From Brevinema_A sp051649245 (GTDB taxonomy: Bacteria > Spirochaetota > Brevinematia > Brevinematales > Brevinemataceae), in NCBI GenBank assembly GCA_051649245.1, contig JBOFGS010000008.1, positions 17,417-81,416 of the forward strand: a stretch of 64,000 nt of DNA. The letters are read 5' to 3'. The notes under the pieces are model-generated. The model did not search any database. It had not been told where the DNA came from and saw only the letters and a list, made by a program, of their open reading frames with translations. The position numbers and the translations under genes are program-made. The first letter of the stretch is position 1; each line of letters begins with the position of its first letter. Below are positions 8,393 to 16,941 of this stretch, piece after piece.

Positions 8393-10174
8393 ATGAAACG
8401 AATAAATATTCTGGACAGTTCTACTACTATGAAAATTGCAGCAGGAGAAGTTATTGAACGTCCTGCATCTGTTGTTAGAGAGCTTGTAGATAATGCGTTA
8501 GATGCTGATGCCACTTGGATTAGTATTCAGATTGAGAAAGGAGGCAAGGAATTTCTTGCAGTACGTGACAATGGTCATGGCATTCTAAAAGAAGATATTC
8601 CCTTATCCTATCTCAATCATACTACAAGCAAGATTAATAATTTTGATGATTTAACTAATCTAAAGACTTTTGGATTTCGTGGAGAAGCCTTAGCAAGTTT
8701 AGCTGAAATAGCAGAGCTTAAGATAGCTTCTCGCACACACCATGATGAATTTGGTTCTGAATTACGTATTACTTTTGGTCAAGCCGATGATCTTGTTTCT
8801 AAAGGAATGGATATCGGTACAGAAATGTTGGTAACAAAGTTTTTTGAAAATGTTCCTGCCAGACTTAAATTTCTTAGCTCTGATACCAGCGAGTATCGTG
8901 CTATTGTCCAAGAATTTTTAAAAAAAGCATTAGCAAGACCGGAAGTTTCTTTTGAGCTGATTCATAATGGTGCTGTGCGATATCATCTTCTTGAAGCTGT
9001 TGAATTATTTGATAGAATTGTTGATCTCTTTCCAGAGTTAAATGATATTCTCCAACCATTTTCTTATCAAGAAAATGGTATCCATGCTTATGGATTTTTA
9101 TCACACCCTTCTTGGTACAAACCCACTCGAAGTTATCAATATTTATTTGTCAACGGTAGAGCAATAGAATGGGTACCTTTTAAACAACAATTATCAGTAG
9201 CATACGGTAATGTACTACCTCCATCTAAATTTCCAGCTGTGTTTTGTTACTTAGAAATTGATCCCCATAAGATAGATTTCAATGTTCATCCCCAAAAAAA
9301 AGAAATTCGTTTTGATCATGAAAAAATTGTTGCTGATGTTGTTCGGAGAGCAATCCGTTTAGGGATCGAAAAGGCTCCCAATCAATCTTCGCAGATCAAC
9401 ATTGCTCATACATCAAGTTCTGTAGAATCATTCACTGTTCCTGTAATAAAAAACAAAATATCTGTCACAGAACCAAAAACACTATTGTTTGCTTCTAAAG
9501 ATCGTTGCAGTACTAACATATTACCTGCACGTACACCGTTTTATACAACACCTCAATCTGAACAGCTTGCTTATTTGTTCCAAAAAAAAGATCAAGCCGA
9601 AACAATGGCAGAGATCTTAATGAAAGCTCTATATTTAGGGACTTGTTTTCATACGTATTTGATTTTTGAATATATCAATCGTCTCTATTTAGTAGATTTT
9701 CACGCGATGCATGAACGAATTCGCTATGAAAAAATATTGGCATATAAAGATAAACAACTGGAATCACAAAAGATAATCCCTTTTGTTTTTGATATTGCAC
9801 GGCATGAAGCGGATCTTTTTGATCAGATTTATCCTATGCTTGTCAAATATGGATTTGATCTGCATCGGATTAGTGAAACAGCGTTTTCTGTTGATGCAAT
9901 ACCTATTATTATTGATTACAATGATGCTTTAAATGTGTTACGAGCATTATTTATTGATGAGATTGTTCATATTCCATGGGATGAATCAGCTAAAATGATT
10001 GCTTGTAAGGGATCTGTAAAGTCCGGAGATCGTTTGAGTCTTGATGAAGTGAATACATTATTGTTGCAATGGAAAGAATGTGAACACCCTTCTTCTTGTC
10101 CTCATGGTCGACCTATTGTCGTTTCTTTGGACAAAGGATTTTTTGATAAAGAATTTAAAAGAACAGGATTTTAG
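8393..10174 (+). CDS. mutL: DNA mismatch repair protein MutL
   Basis: MutL couples mismatch recognition by MutS to strand nicking. The N-terminal GHKL ATPase has AAGEVIERPASVVRELVDNALDA, DNGHGI and GFRGEALASL. The C-terminal domain has the endonuclease metal site of MutH-less bacteria, here DFHAMHERIRYE near residue 435, where the family usually has DQHAxxE. It also has ACKGSVKSGD and SCPHGRP near residue 569. It is therefore likely to be a nicking MutL. The linker (about residues 335-400) is short and poorly conserved. The gene starts 3 bases after lgt ends, and the lipoprotein gene follows within 10 bases. Confidence 0.95.
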   Translation: MKRINILDSSTTMKIAAGEVIERPASVVRELVDNALDADATWISIQIEKGGKEFLAVRDNGHGILKEDIPLSYLNHTTSKINNFDDLTNLKTFGFRGEALASLAEIAELKIASRTHHDEFGSELRITFGQADDLVSKGMDIGTEMLVTKFFENVPARLKFLSSDTSEYRAIVQEFLKKALARPEVSFELIHNGAVRYHLLEAVELFDRIVDLFPELNDILQPFSYQENGIHAYGFLSHPSWYKPTRSYQYLFVNGRAIEWVPFKQQLSVAYGNVLPPSKFPAVFCYLEIDPHKIDFNVHPQKKEIRFDHEKIVADVVRRAIRLGIEKAPNQSSQINIAHTSSSVESFTVPVIKNKISVTEPKTLLFASKDRCSTNILPARTPFYTTPQSEQLAYLFQKKDQAETMAEILMKALYLGTCFHTYLIFEYINRLYLVDFHAMHERIRYEKILAYKDKQLESQKIIPFVFDIARHEADLFDQIYPMLVKYGFDLHRISETAFSVDAIPIIIDYNDALNVLRALFIDEIVHIPWDESAKMIACKGSVKSGDRLSLDEVNTLLLQWKECEHPSSCPHGRPIVVSLDKGFFDKEFKRTGF

Positions 10175-10184
10175 GAAGGATATG

Positions 10185-10739
10185 ATGAAAATCTTCAAAT
10201 TATTTCTTGCACTTATCATGGTAGCATCTTGTACTCAACAAAAAAATAAATTTAAAATCCCACCAGATTTTTTTCAACCTATTGAAATTACAAGACCACA
10301 TATGGAACAATTGATCAATTACTTACCATTGATTTTAGATAAAGCAAAACAATTTCAACAATTTCCAAAAACCCAACAACTTACTGACGCAGAATATAAT
10401 ATGGCATTTTATGCTTATATTTATACAGATACAAATATTGCTTCAGCATTGATAAAGAGTGGTTTTCCTGATGTTCAGTATTTTGGATCTTTTTATAATT
10501 CTGTCTTGGAATCATTTATACTGATTCAAAAAAATCCAGAAATTATTCAAGAAGCTGTGGTATCTATTCCTAAAATACAAAAAGAATTAGACCCACTCTT
10601 ACTTAAACAAGCTCGAGAAAAAAACAATCAAACACTAAATCAAAAAATAGAATCGTTACAAAGCTATCTGTTATTTTACAAAAATCTTATCTTAATCGAT
10701 CAATTTGTTGGTATTTTGAGATCACTAAATGAAAAATAA
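10185..10739 (+). CDS. Lipoprotein of unknown function
   Basis: A lipoprotein of about 184 residues. The N-terminus MKIFKLFLALIMVASC gives a clear lipobox (VASC) with Cys near position 16. I prefer the second of two adjacent ATGs (10182 or 10185) because AGGAAGGA then has workable spacing. The mature part is alpha-helical and rich in Gln and Lys, with no family I recognise. Its 3' end overlaps the SpoIIM-like gene by 11 bases. This suggests translational coupling, and the two products may act together at the membrane. Confidence 0.75.
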   Translation: MKIFKLFLALIMVASCTQQKNKFKIPPDFFQPIEITRPHMEQLINYLPLILDKAKQFQQFPKTQQLTDAEYNMAFYAYIYTDTNIASALIKSGFPDVQYFGSFYNSVLESFILIQKNPEIIQEAVVSIPKIQKELDPLLLKQAREKNNQTLNQKIESLQSYLLFYKNLILIDQFVGILRSLNEK

Positions 10740-11220
10740 TAGTGGTTTGGAATATTTTTTTTCATTTTTAGAATTTGTTGCAGGTATTGTCTTAGGTGTT
10801 GTGGCATTTTTTATGGATGAATCTTTGTATATTCAGACATTTTTTGTTTCCATATTTTCAAAGATTCCTGTTACCTTTGGTGCAATTTTTCTTGCTAATA
10901 CTTCTAGTATGATTGTGATTTATTACTTGGGATTAGTAAATGTATTATTTGTGACATTTTTTTTACTTCTAAATGGTATGGCTCTAGGTACAATGGTAAT
11001 GTTGTATTTTAATAGATACTTAGAATTATTTGATATTCTGATACCTCATGCTATTTTTGAAACATGTGCTATTATTAGTTTTTGTGGTGCGGTAAAATGT
11101 ATTAGTGATGGACGAAAACACATGAATCCTGAAAAAAAATGGCATGGATATCAAATTATGATGATGATTAGTATTCCCTTATTTATTATAGCATTAGTGA
11201 CAGAGGTCTTGTATCAATGA
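10729..11220 (+). CDS. SpoIIM/DUF95-family integral membrane protein
   Basis: A membrane protein of about 163 residues with four or five hydrophobic helices. It has the signature of the stage II sporulation protein M family: an LLLNGMALGTM segment, then ILIPHAIFETCAIISFCGAVK. Family members are widespread in non-sporulating bacteria with no settled role, so the name does not imply sporulation. It overlaps the preceding lipoprotein gene by 11 bases, and its TGA overlaps the ATG of alr in an ATGA junction. Tight co-translation is therefore likely. Confidence 0.75.
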   Translation: MKNNSGLEYFFSFLEFVAGIVLGVVAFFMDESLYIQTFFVSIFSKIPVTFGAIFLANTSSMIVIYYLGLVNVLFVTFFLLLNGMALGTMVMLYFNRYLELFDILIPHAIFETCAIISFCGAVKCISDGRKHMNPEKKWHGYQIMMMISIPLFIIALVTEVLYQ

Positions 11221-12326
11221 GATCATTAAGAGCAACGAGAGCAGAGATTAATATAAAGGCTCTTCAACAAAATATACAAAAAATTCATCATCATATAGGC
11301 AAAGATAAAAAATTTTGTCTTGCTATAAAAGCAAATGCTTACGGTCATGGTTTGGTTGGCGTGGCTCTTCATACGGTGGACATGGTTGATTTTTTTGCAG
11401 TAGCTACTATTGACGAGGGTGTTCAGCTTAGAGAAGCAAGTATTAAAAAGCCTATCTTGATTTTATCACCTTTTTTAAATGATGAGATTAGCTTGTTGTT
11501 TGAGTATGATCTTACTCCTGTATTGAGTCATCTTGAATTTTTACAACTATATGTCGAATATGCTCGGCAGTTTCATAAAAAAATTTCTGTTCATCTCAAA
11601 GTAAATACAGGAATGAATCGAAATGGCTTTGATCCTGCTCATGTATTATCTGCCATTAAGAAAATCATTGAAAGCGAATGTTTTATCTTAGAAGGATTAT
11701 GTACACATTTAGCATCTGCTGATGAATTCAATACTGAAAGTAAAAAGATTACGGAGAAACAACTAAATATTTTTGAAGATATTGTTTATCAAGTACAGGG
11801 TATTTATCAAAAACCATTGATTTGTCATTCAGCCAATACAGCTGGTGCCATTTATTATGAACAATCTTTATTTGATATGGTTAGGGTAGGGTTAGGTGCC
11901 TACGGTTATCCTATTAACACTTCTCTTGTCTTAAAACCTGTTATGGAACTTAAATCAAAAATTGTCTTAACCAAATATCTCAAAAAAGATGATTTTGTTT
12001 CGTATGGAGCGACATGGTATGCAAATTGTGACACTAATATTGCTATCATTCCTATTGGATATGCGGATGGAATTTTTCGATCTCTTTCTAATAGGGGTTT
12101 TGTTGCTATTAATGATAAATATTTCCCTATTGTGGGAAGAGTGTGCATGGATTTGATTATTGTTGACACAGGTCAGATTAGTTTTGATTTGGGAACGGAT
12201 GTTCTAATTTTTGGAGATGATTGCCAATTAAATGCAGAAACCTTAGCTGAACAATGCGAGACAATTTCTTATGAGATTATGTCTAAAATTACTGATCGTG
12301 TTCCTAGAATTTATAAAAATGCATAA
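11217..12326 (+). CDS. alr: Alanine racemase
   Basis: A PLP enzyme that makes D-alanine for peptidoglycan. The PLP-binding motif AIKANAYGHG has Lys38 as the Schiff-base residue. KVNTGMNRNGF and the C-terminal IGYADG and GRVCMDLIIVD boxes are intact. The second catalytic base Tyr is likely the one in VSYGATW near residue 263. At 369 residues it is standard length. The start ATG overlaps the stop of the SpoIIM-like gene, and a strong terminator follows, so it is the last gene of the lgt-mutL unit. Confidence 0.96.
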   Translation: MRSLRATRAEINIKALQQNIQKIHHHIGKDKKFCLAIKANAYGHGLVGVALHTVDMVDFFAVATIDEGVQLREASIKKPILILSPFLNDEISLLFEYDLTPVLSHLEFLQLYVEYARQFHKKISVHLKVNTGMNRNGFDPAHVLSAIKKIIESECFILEGLCTHLASADEFNTESKKITEKQLNIFEDIVYQVQGIYQKPLICHSANTAGAIYYEQSLFDMVRVGLGAYGYPINTSLVLKPVMELKSKIVLTKYLKKDDFVSYGATWYANCDTNIAIIPIGYADGIFRSLSNRGFVAINDKYFPIVGRVCMDLIIVDTGQISFDLGTDVLIFGDDCQLNAETLAEQCETISYEIMSKITDRVPRIYKNA

Positions 12327-12331
12327 AATAC

Positions 12332-12362
12332 AAAAAAGCTTCCTATTTTAGGAAGCTTTTTT
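12332..12362 (+). terminator. Rho-independent terminator after alr
   Basis: AAAAAAGCTTCCTA and its complement flank a 3-base loop and end in T6. The symmetric A and T tracts would permit bidirectional function. Confidence 0.9.
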
Positions 12363-12458
12363 GTTAAGATAGTGTAACACACTCTCACTACCGGAACCTT
12401 TCCTTCTTATTATCGTCCATATAATGATAAAAACTGTAATTTTTTTAGAAAAAAATCA

Positions 12459-12485
12459 TAAAGTGTTTTGAAAATATTCCGATAA
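12459..12485 (+). promoter_or_regulatory. Sigma-28 (FliA)-type promoter for flgBC
   Basis: TAAA (12459-12462), exactly 15 bases, then TCCGATAA (12478-12485). The family consensus is TAAA-N15-GCCGATAA, so only one base differs. It lies 36 bases before the flgB ATG. No good sigma-70 pair is seen in the same gap. Confidence 0.72.
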
Positions 12486-12520
12486 TTAAAAAGAGTTTAT
12501 GAATAATCATGGAGGGAATC

Positions 12521-12946
12521 ATGATCTTCGGAAACACAAGTTCAGGATTAGGCAGAACAACAGCAATTTTAGAAAAAGGATTGCAAGCATCTCTTGTTCG
12601 AAGAAATTTAATTGCTAATAATATTGCCAATGTTGATACTCCGGGCTATAAAAGAGCTGAATTAAGCTTTGAATCACAGCTTCGTCGTGCGGTAGCCTCA
12701 GAATATCCAAGTAAGTTTGAAGCTTATAAAACAGACGACAGACATATTTCATTTGATAAAAAAATAGATTTCACCACTGTGCAACCTCGTATTAATGTTG
12801 AATATGATACTACATACAGAAATGACGGTAATAATATTGATATTGATCGAGAGGCTGCTGATGCAGCAAAAAATACAATGCATTATAATTTAATGATGGA
12901 AATTTATAATAGAAATATTAAATTACTTGATTCCGTTATGAGATAG
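12521..12946 (+). CDS. flgB: Flagellar basal-body rod protein FlgB
   Basis: A proximal rod subunit of the periplasmic flagellum. The N-terminal rod motif RRNLIANNIANVDTPGYKR is near residue 30, and the C-terminal helix region (YNLMMEIYNRNIKLLDSVMR) is typical. The ATG at 12521 is chosen because GGAGGG lies 4 bases before it. An in-frame ATG at 12509 would place that ribosome site inside the gene. The 141-residue product is normal length. flgC follows after 27 bases. Confidence 0.95.
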   Translation: MIFGNTSSGLGRTTAILEKGLQASLVRRNLIANNIANVDTPGYKRAELSFESQLRRAVASEYPSKFEAYKTDDRHISFDKKIDFTTVQPRINVEYDTTYRNDGNNIDIDREAADAAKNTMHYNLMMEIYNRNIKLLDSVMR

Positions 12947-12973
12947 GTGTGGAAATGATTGAGAGGGAATATT

Positions 12974-13429
12974 ATGGGATTATTTACTAGTATGAATATT
13001 GGTGCCACAGGATTAACGGCACAAAGAATGCAGATTGATGTTATTGCTAATAACATTGCCAACGCTCAGGCTACCAGAACAACAGAAGGTGGTCCCTATC
13101 AACGCTCTAGAGTTGTATTGACGCCAAGAGCTGGTGTTCCTGTTTTTAAGAGTCCTCATGTACCTGATGCTTTACAACCCGAAATGGGAGGTGGTGTTAA
13201 GGTTAATACTATTGAAAAAGATGAGTCACCTGCACGTATGGTTTATGATCCATCTCATCCTGATGCTATTTCTAAAGGTCGGTGGTCAGGTTACGTAGCT
13301 TACCCAAATGTAAATGTTGTTCAAGAAATGGTTAACATGATTGAAGCCAACAGATCTTATGAAGCCAATGTCTCAATGATTGATTCCTCAAAACAGATGT
13401 TTGAACGAGCGTTAAGATTAGGACAATAA
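12974..13429 (+). CDS. flgC: Flagellar basal-body rod protein FlgC
   Basis: A proximal rod subunit that partners FlgB. The N-terminus has QRMQIDVIANNIANAQATRT, and the C-terminus has YPNVNVVQEMVNMIEANRSYEANV, the standard rod/hook family end. The start is the ATG at 12974, with AGAGGG 6 bases upstream. A TTG at 12959 is in frame but would read through the ribosome site. A perfect hairpin terminator follows 4 bases after the stop. This separates flgBC from fliE, unlike the continuous operon found in many bacteria. Confidence 0.95.
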   Translation: MGLFTSMNIGATGLTAQRMQIDVIANNIANAQATRTTEGGPYQRSRVVLTPRAGVPVFKSPHVPDALQPEMGGGVKVNTIEKDESPARMVYDPSHPDAISKGRWSGYVAYPNVNVVQEMVNMIEANRSYEANVSMIDSSKQMFERALRLGQ

Positions 13430-13433
13430 TACT

Positions 13434-13461
13434 AAAAAAGAGTACGTTGGTACTCTTTTTT
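13434..13461 (+). terminator. Rho-independent terminator after flgC
   Basis: A perfect 12-bp stem AAAAAAGAGTAC / GTACTCTTTTTT with a GTTG loop, 4 bases after the flgC stop. Confidence 0.9.
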
Positions 13462-13493
13462 GTTTTAAATTTATAAAAATAAGTGTTAATAAC

Positions 13494-13523
13494 TTGCAAA
13501 AAAATTAATATTGAGACTATAAT
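13494..13523 (+). promoter_or_regulatory. Sigma-70-type promoter for fliE
   Basis: TTGCAA (13494-13499), an 18-base spacer and TATAAT (13518-13523) lie 42 bases before the fliE ATG. Confidence 0.6.
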
Positions 13524-13565
13524 ATACAGTAAATATCATTTGAAAAATGTTACGGTGGAGGAAAT

Positions 13566-13892
13566 ATGCGTATCGGAACATCATCTGTCAATCAGACTAC
13601 GTTATCAATGACTACACTTGATCCTAAACATATCAACAAAAATGCTCCTAAAACACAAAGTAATGATGTTGAAAAGAGCTTTGCAGATGTATTTTTTAAT
13701 GCTGTCAATAACATTAATAACGAACAAATCAACGCAGATAAATTACAACAAGATGCTGTGATTGCTCCGGATTCTGTGAATGTTGCTGATATTTTGATTG
13801 CAACAGAAAAAGCTCGATTATCTGTTGGAATGCTCAAAGCTGTGACAGAACGTGCTTCACGAGCTTACACAGAGATTATGAATATTAGATAA
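13566..13892 (+). CDS. fliE: Flagellar hook-basal body protein FliE
   Basis: This protein joins the MS ring to the rod. At 108 residues it is the usual size. The C-terminal half carries the family pattern VNVADILIATEKARLSVGMLKAVTERASRAYTEIMN, and the N-terminus is variable. The start has a strong GGTGGAGG site. It appears to be a single-gene unit with its own promoter. A 220-base gap precedes fliF, and that gap contains another promoter. Confidence 0.93.
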   Translation: MRIGTSSVNQTTLSMTTLDPKHINKNAPKTQSNDVEKSFADVFFNAVNNINNEQINADKLQQDAVIAPDSVNVADILIATEKARLSVGMLKAVTERASRAYTEIMNIR

Positions 13893-14060
13893 TCTTAGAT
13901 AATCTTGATTTTTAATCCTATTATTTCTAAGTTTAAATAACACATATTTTATGAATGACAGGATATTTTTTGTTTAATATTTTATATGTTATTTGAATAT
14001 ACTTATAGCTATTTGTATTATCGTCAAAAACATAACAAATATTTAACAAATATTCATGAA

Positions 14061-14088
14061 ATGACAGATTTTTATTGAAATTTATAAT
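14061..14088 (+). promoter_or_regulatory. Sigma-70-type promoter for fliFGHI
   Basis: ATGACA (14061-14066), a 16-base spacer and TATAAT (14083-14088) lie 24 bases before the fliF ATG. The rest of the 220-base gap after fliE is AT-rich. No terminator or other feature is clear in it. Confidence 0.55.
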
Positions 14089-14112
14089 AGAATAAATGAT
14101 AGTGAGGATACC

Positions 14113-15819
14113 ATGTTTGATTGGAGATCTTTATATTCAAAACTTGTGAATATTTTTGTGAAAATGCCTTTACCTTATAGAGTGATGATTGCTGGTGGAA
14201 TGTTTATGCTCATCGTAGGTGCTGTATTTGTTACAAATTTAGCAAGTAATATCGGTTCTACAACAATGCTTTATAAATCACCTTTATCACCAGATGATTA
14301 TGCAAAAGTGACTCTTGCTTTGCAAGAGCAAGGTATTGCATTTGATACAAAAAGTGATCAATATGTTCTTGTTAAAGATCCCGAAACTGCAAAACAAATT
14401 CGTATGCAGCTCGGTCAATCAGGCATTATTCCCCAAAATGTACGTGGTTGGGAACTTTTTGATGTCCAACGCTTCACAACTACAGACTTTGAACGTGATG
14501 TTAATCTTCAGCGTGCTATCATTGGGGAAATGACAAAACATCTGAAGACATTAAGCGATATTGAAGATGTCAGTATTCAAGTCTCTTTTCCTGATCAAAA
14601 ATTGTATACGGATTCACAAACACCAGTAACAGCTTCTGTTGTGATTACACCGGCTCCTTATTCTGATATTGCAAGTAATAAAGCAAAAATTAAAGGAATT
14701 GTTGATTTGGTGGCTTATGGAATTCCTGAACTAACCAAAGATAATGTTGTCGTCGTTGACAATAAAGGTGAAATATTATCGGATCTTCTTGTTCCTAATG
14801 AAGGTGATGAACAAGTTCGTATTGCTCGAGAACAGCTGCGAGTTATTGAAAGAGAACGTGCACGTTATACGGCAAGAGTTGTAGAAGCATTAAGTATTTC
14901 TTTACCAAAAGATCGTTTTTTAGTTTCTGCTGATATTGAATTTGATTGGAATACCAAAACCTCTACCTCCAAAGAATTGCTCCCCACGATATTAAAACCT
15001 GATAATCCTATAACCCCTTATGACGATAGTGAACAAGTCTTAGAAGTACTTGTCAGTCAAGATAAAGTCGATGAAAAATATAGAGGTCCTTCTTATATTC
15101 CTGAAGGTCCTGCAGGGGTAGAAGATAATGTACCACCGGGATTGAAAGACAAGATTGATCGTTTTAACCAATATGAACGAAATCAAACCACTAAAAATGT
15201 CACCACAGGATCTCGAGAATCACAAGAAAAAAAATCACCTTATGCTATTCAACGCGTCAGTATTTCTGTTGCTATTGATGGTGTTTGGACACTTATCAGG
15301 AATAATCATGGTGATGAAGTACTTACCAATGGATCGATTCAACGTGAATATACACCTGTTTCTGCTGACGAGTTGAAAGATTATCAAGCACTTGTACAAG
15401 GTGCTGTCGGATACAATGCTGTTCGTCAAGATGTCGTGGTTGTTCGAGGGTTAAAATTTGATCGTGCTGCACAATTTGCATTGGAAGATGCCATCTTACG
15501 TAAAAAATTATTAATACAAAAAGTTATTATTACATCAGCCATTACACTTGCTGCATTGATTTTAATTATGCTCTTGTATAGAGTTATTTCGACATATCTT
15601 GAAATTAGAAGAAGACGTCTTGAAGAAGAACGCCTTCGTCAGCAGGCCTTGATGCGTGAGAGTGCACTTCGTCAATCTGAAGTCGAACAAGCTGGACTTG
15701 AATTGTCAATGGAAGAAAGGGCTTCCAATGAACTTCTTGAAAGTGTTATTAATGCAGTACGTGAGCATCCTCAAGAAACAGCTAAGTTATTAAGAACTTG
15801 GTTGTTAGAAGGTTATTAA
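14113..15819 (+). CDS. fliF: Flagellar MS-ring protein FliF
   Basis: This forms the membrane ring that anchors the basal body and export gate. One membrane helix lies near residues 22-45. The YscJ/FliF periplasmic ring-building region follows, with SPDDYAKVTLALQEQGI and GWELFDVQRFTTTDFERDVNLQRAIIGEM. A second helix lies near residues 470-495 before a charged cytoplasmic tail ending in LLRTWLLEGY, the FliG-binding end. At 568 residues it is normal. It is the first gene of a fliF-fliG-fliH-fliI run with gaps of 15-44 bases. Confidence 0.97.
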   Translation: MFDWRSLYSKLVNIFVKMPLPYRVMIAGGMFMLIVGAVFVTNLASNIGSTTMLYKSPLSPDDYAKVTLALQEQGIAFDTKSDQYVLVKDPETAKQIRMQLGQSGIIPQNVRGWELFDVQRFTTTDFERDVNLQRAIIGEMTKHLKTLSDIEDVSIQVSFPDQKLYTDSQTPVTASVVITPAPYSDIASNKAKIKGIVDLVAYGIPELTKDNVVVVDNKGEILSDLLVPNEGDEQVRIAREQLRVIERERARYTARVVEALSISLPKDRFLVSADIEFDWNTKTSTSKELLPTILKPDNPITPYDDSEQVLEVLVSQDKVDEKYRGPSYIPEGPAGVEDNVPPGLKDKIDRFNQYERNQTTKNVTTGSRESQEKKSPYAIQRVSISVAIDGVWTLIRNNHGDEVLTNGSIQREYTPVSADELKDYQALVQGAVGYNAVRQDVVVVRGLKFDRAAQFALEDAILRKKLLIQKVIITSAITLAALILIMLLYRVISTYLEIRRRRLEEERLRQQALMRESALRQSEVEQAGLELSMEERASNELLESVINAVREHPQETAKLLRTWLLEGY

Positions 15820-15850
15820 GAATAATAAAGATAAATATGGAGATCGATAA

Positions 15851-16897
15851 ATGCCACCGGAAAAAGCAGTTGCCGATAAAAATAGTTTGCGAAAAAAGAA
15901 ACAATTGACAGGTAAAGAAAAAGTTGCTGTTTTCTTAATCAGTATTGGGTCAGAAGTTTCATCAGAAGTTCTTAAGCATTTGAAAGAGGACGAGATTGAA
16001 GAGATTTCTTTTGAATTAGCTCGAGCTGATACTGTTGATGTGGAAACAAGAGATTTGGTCTTGATGGAATTCCAAGAACTCATGATGGCTCAAAACTTTA
16101 TTATGACTGGCGGTATTGATTATGCTCGCGAAATTTTAGAACGTGCTGTCGGTACACAAAGAGCTGCAGATATTATCAATCGTTTGACATCTTCCCTCCA
16201 AACAAAACCATTTGATTTTATCAGACGAACAGATCCTGCACACTTAGTTAACTTTATTCAAAATGAACACCCACAAACAATTGCTTTAATCTTATCTTAC
16301 CTTGATCCAAACAAAGCATCTCTGATTTTGGCGGCATTAAATACAGAGTTACAAGCTGATATTATGAGACGTATTGCAACAATGGATCGTACTTCACCTG
16401 AAATTCTTCGTGAAGTTGAGCGTGTTCTTGAACGTAAATTATCGACGCTCAGTAGTGAAGACTTTACTTCTGCTGGTGGTATTGATACTGTGGTAGCAAT
16501 TATCAATAATGCTGATAGAACAACAGAAAGAAATATTATTGAGACTTTGGAAGAGGATGATCCGGATTTAGCAGAAGAAATCAAAAAGAAAATGTTTGTC
16601 TTCGAAGATATTATTACCCTCGACGACAAAAGTATTCAAAAAGTTCTTCGTAATATCGATAACAATGATCTCTCTAAAGCACTCAAATCTGTTGATGCGG
16701 AAGTGCAGGATAAAATATTTAAAAATATGTCTAAACGTGCTGCACAAATGCTTAAAGATGATATGGAATTTATGGGGCCTGTACGTCTTAAAGAAGTTGA
16801 AGAAACTCAACAAAAAATTGTTTCTATTATCCGAAAACTTGAAGAACAAGGTGATATTGTTGTTTCAAGAGGTGGAGATGATGATCTTGTTGTCTAG
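15851..16897 (+). CDS. fliG: Flagellar motor switch protein FliG
   Basis: A rotor protein of the C-ring that interacts with the stators. The middle and C-terminal domains show EHPQTIALILSYLDPNKAS (the EHPQR-type motif), the charged torque helix region, and a FEDIITLDDKSIQKVLR segment. The C-terminal charged residues DNNDLSKALKSVD are intact. At 348 residues it is typical. The N-terminal extension (about residues 1-20) is Lys-rich. Confidence 0.97.
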   Translation: MPPEKAVADKNSLRKKKQLTGKEKVAVFLISIGSEVSSEVLKHLKEDEIEEISFELARADTVDVETRDLVLMEFQELMMAQNFIMTGGIDYAREILERAVGTQRAADIINRLTSSLQTKPFDFIRRTDPAHLVNFIQNEHPQTIALILSYLDPNKASLILAALNTELQADIMRRIATMDRTSPEILREVERVLERKLSTLSSEDFTSAGGIDTVVAIINNADRTTERNIIETLEEDDPDLAEEIKKKMFVFEDIITLDDKSIQKVLRNIDNNDLSKALKSVDAEVQDKIFKNMSKRAAQMLKDDMEFMGPVRLKEVEETQQKIVSIIRKLEEQGDIVVSRGGDDDLVV

Positions 16898-16941
16898 AAA
16901 AGAACTTCTCCTTTCACATTTATTATATAAGGAGTGAGATT

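Noticed and set aside
10080..10184. Longer start for the lipoprotein gene inside mutL
   Set aside because: It would bury a clear signal peptide and lipobox; the adjacent ATGs at 10182 and 10185 have AGGAAGGA upstream.
16568..16937. Frames on both strands inside the end of fliG
   Set aside because: Low-complexity translations overlapping the highly conserved fliG C-terminus in other frames.
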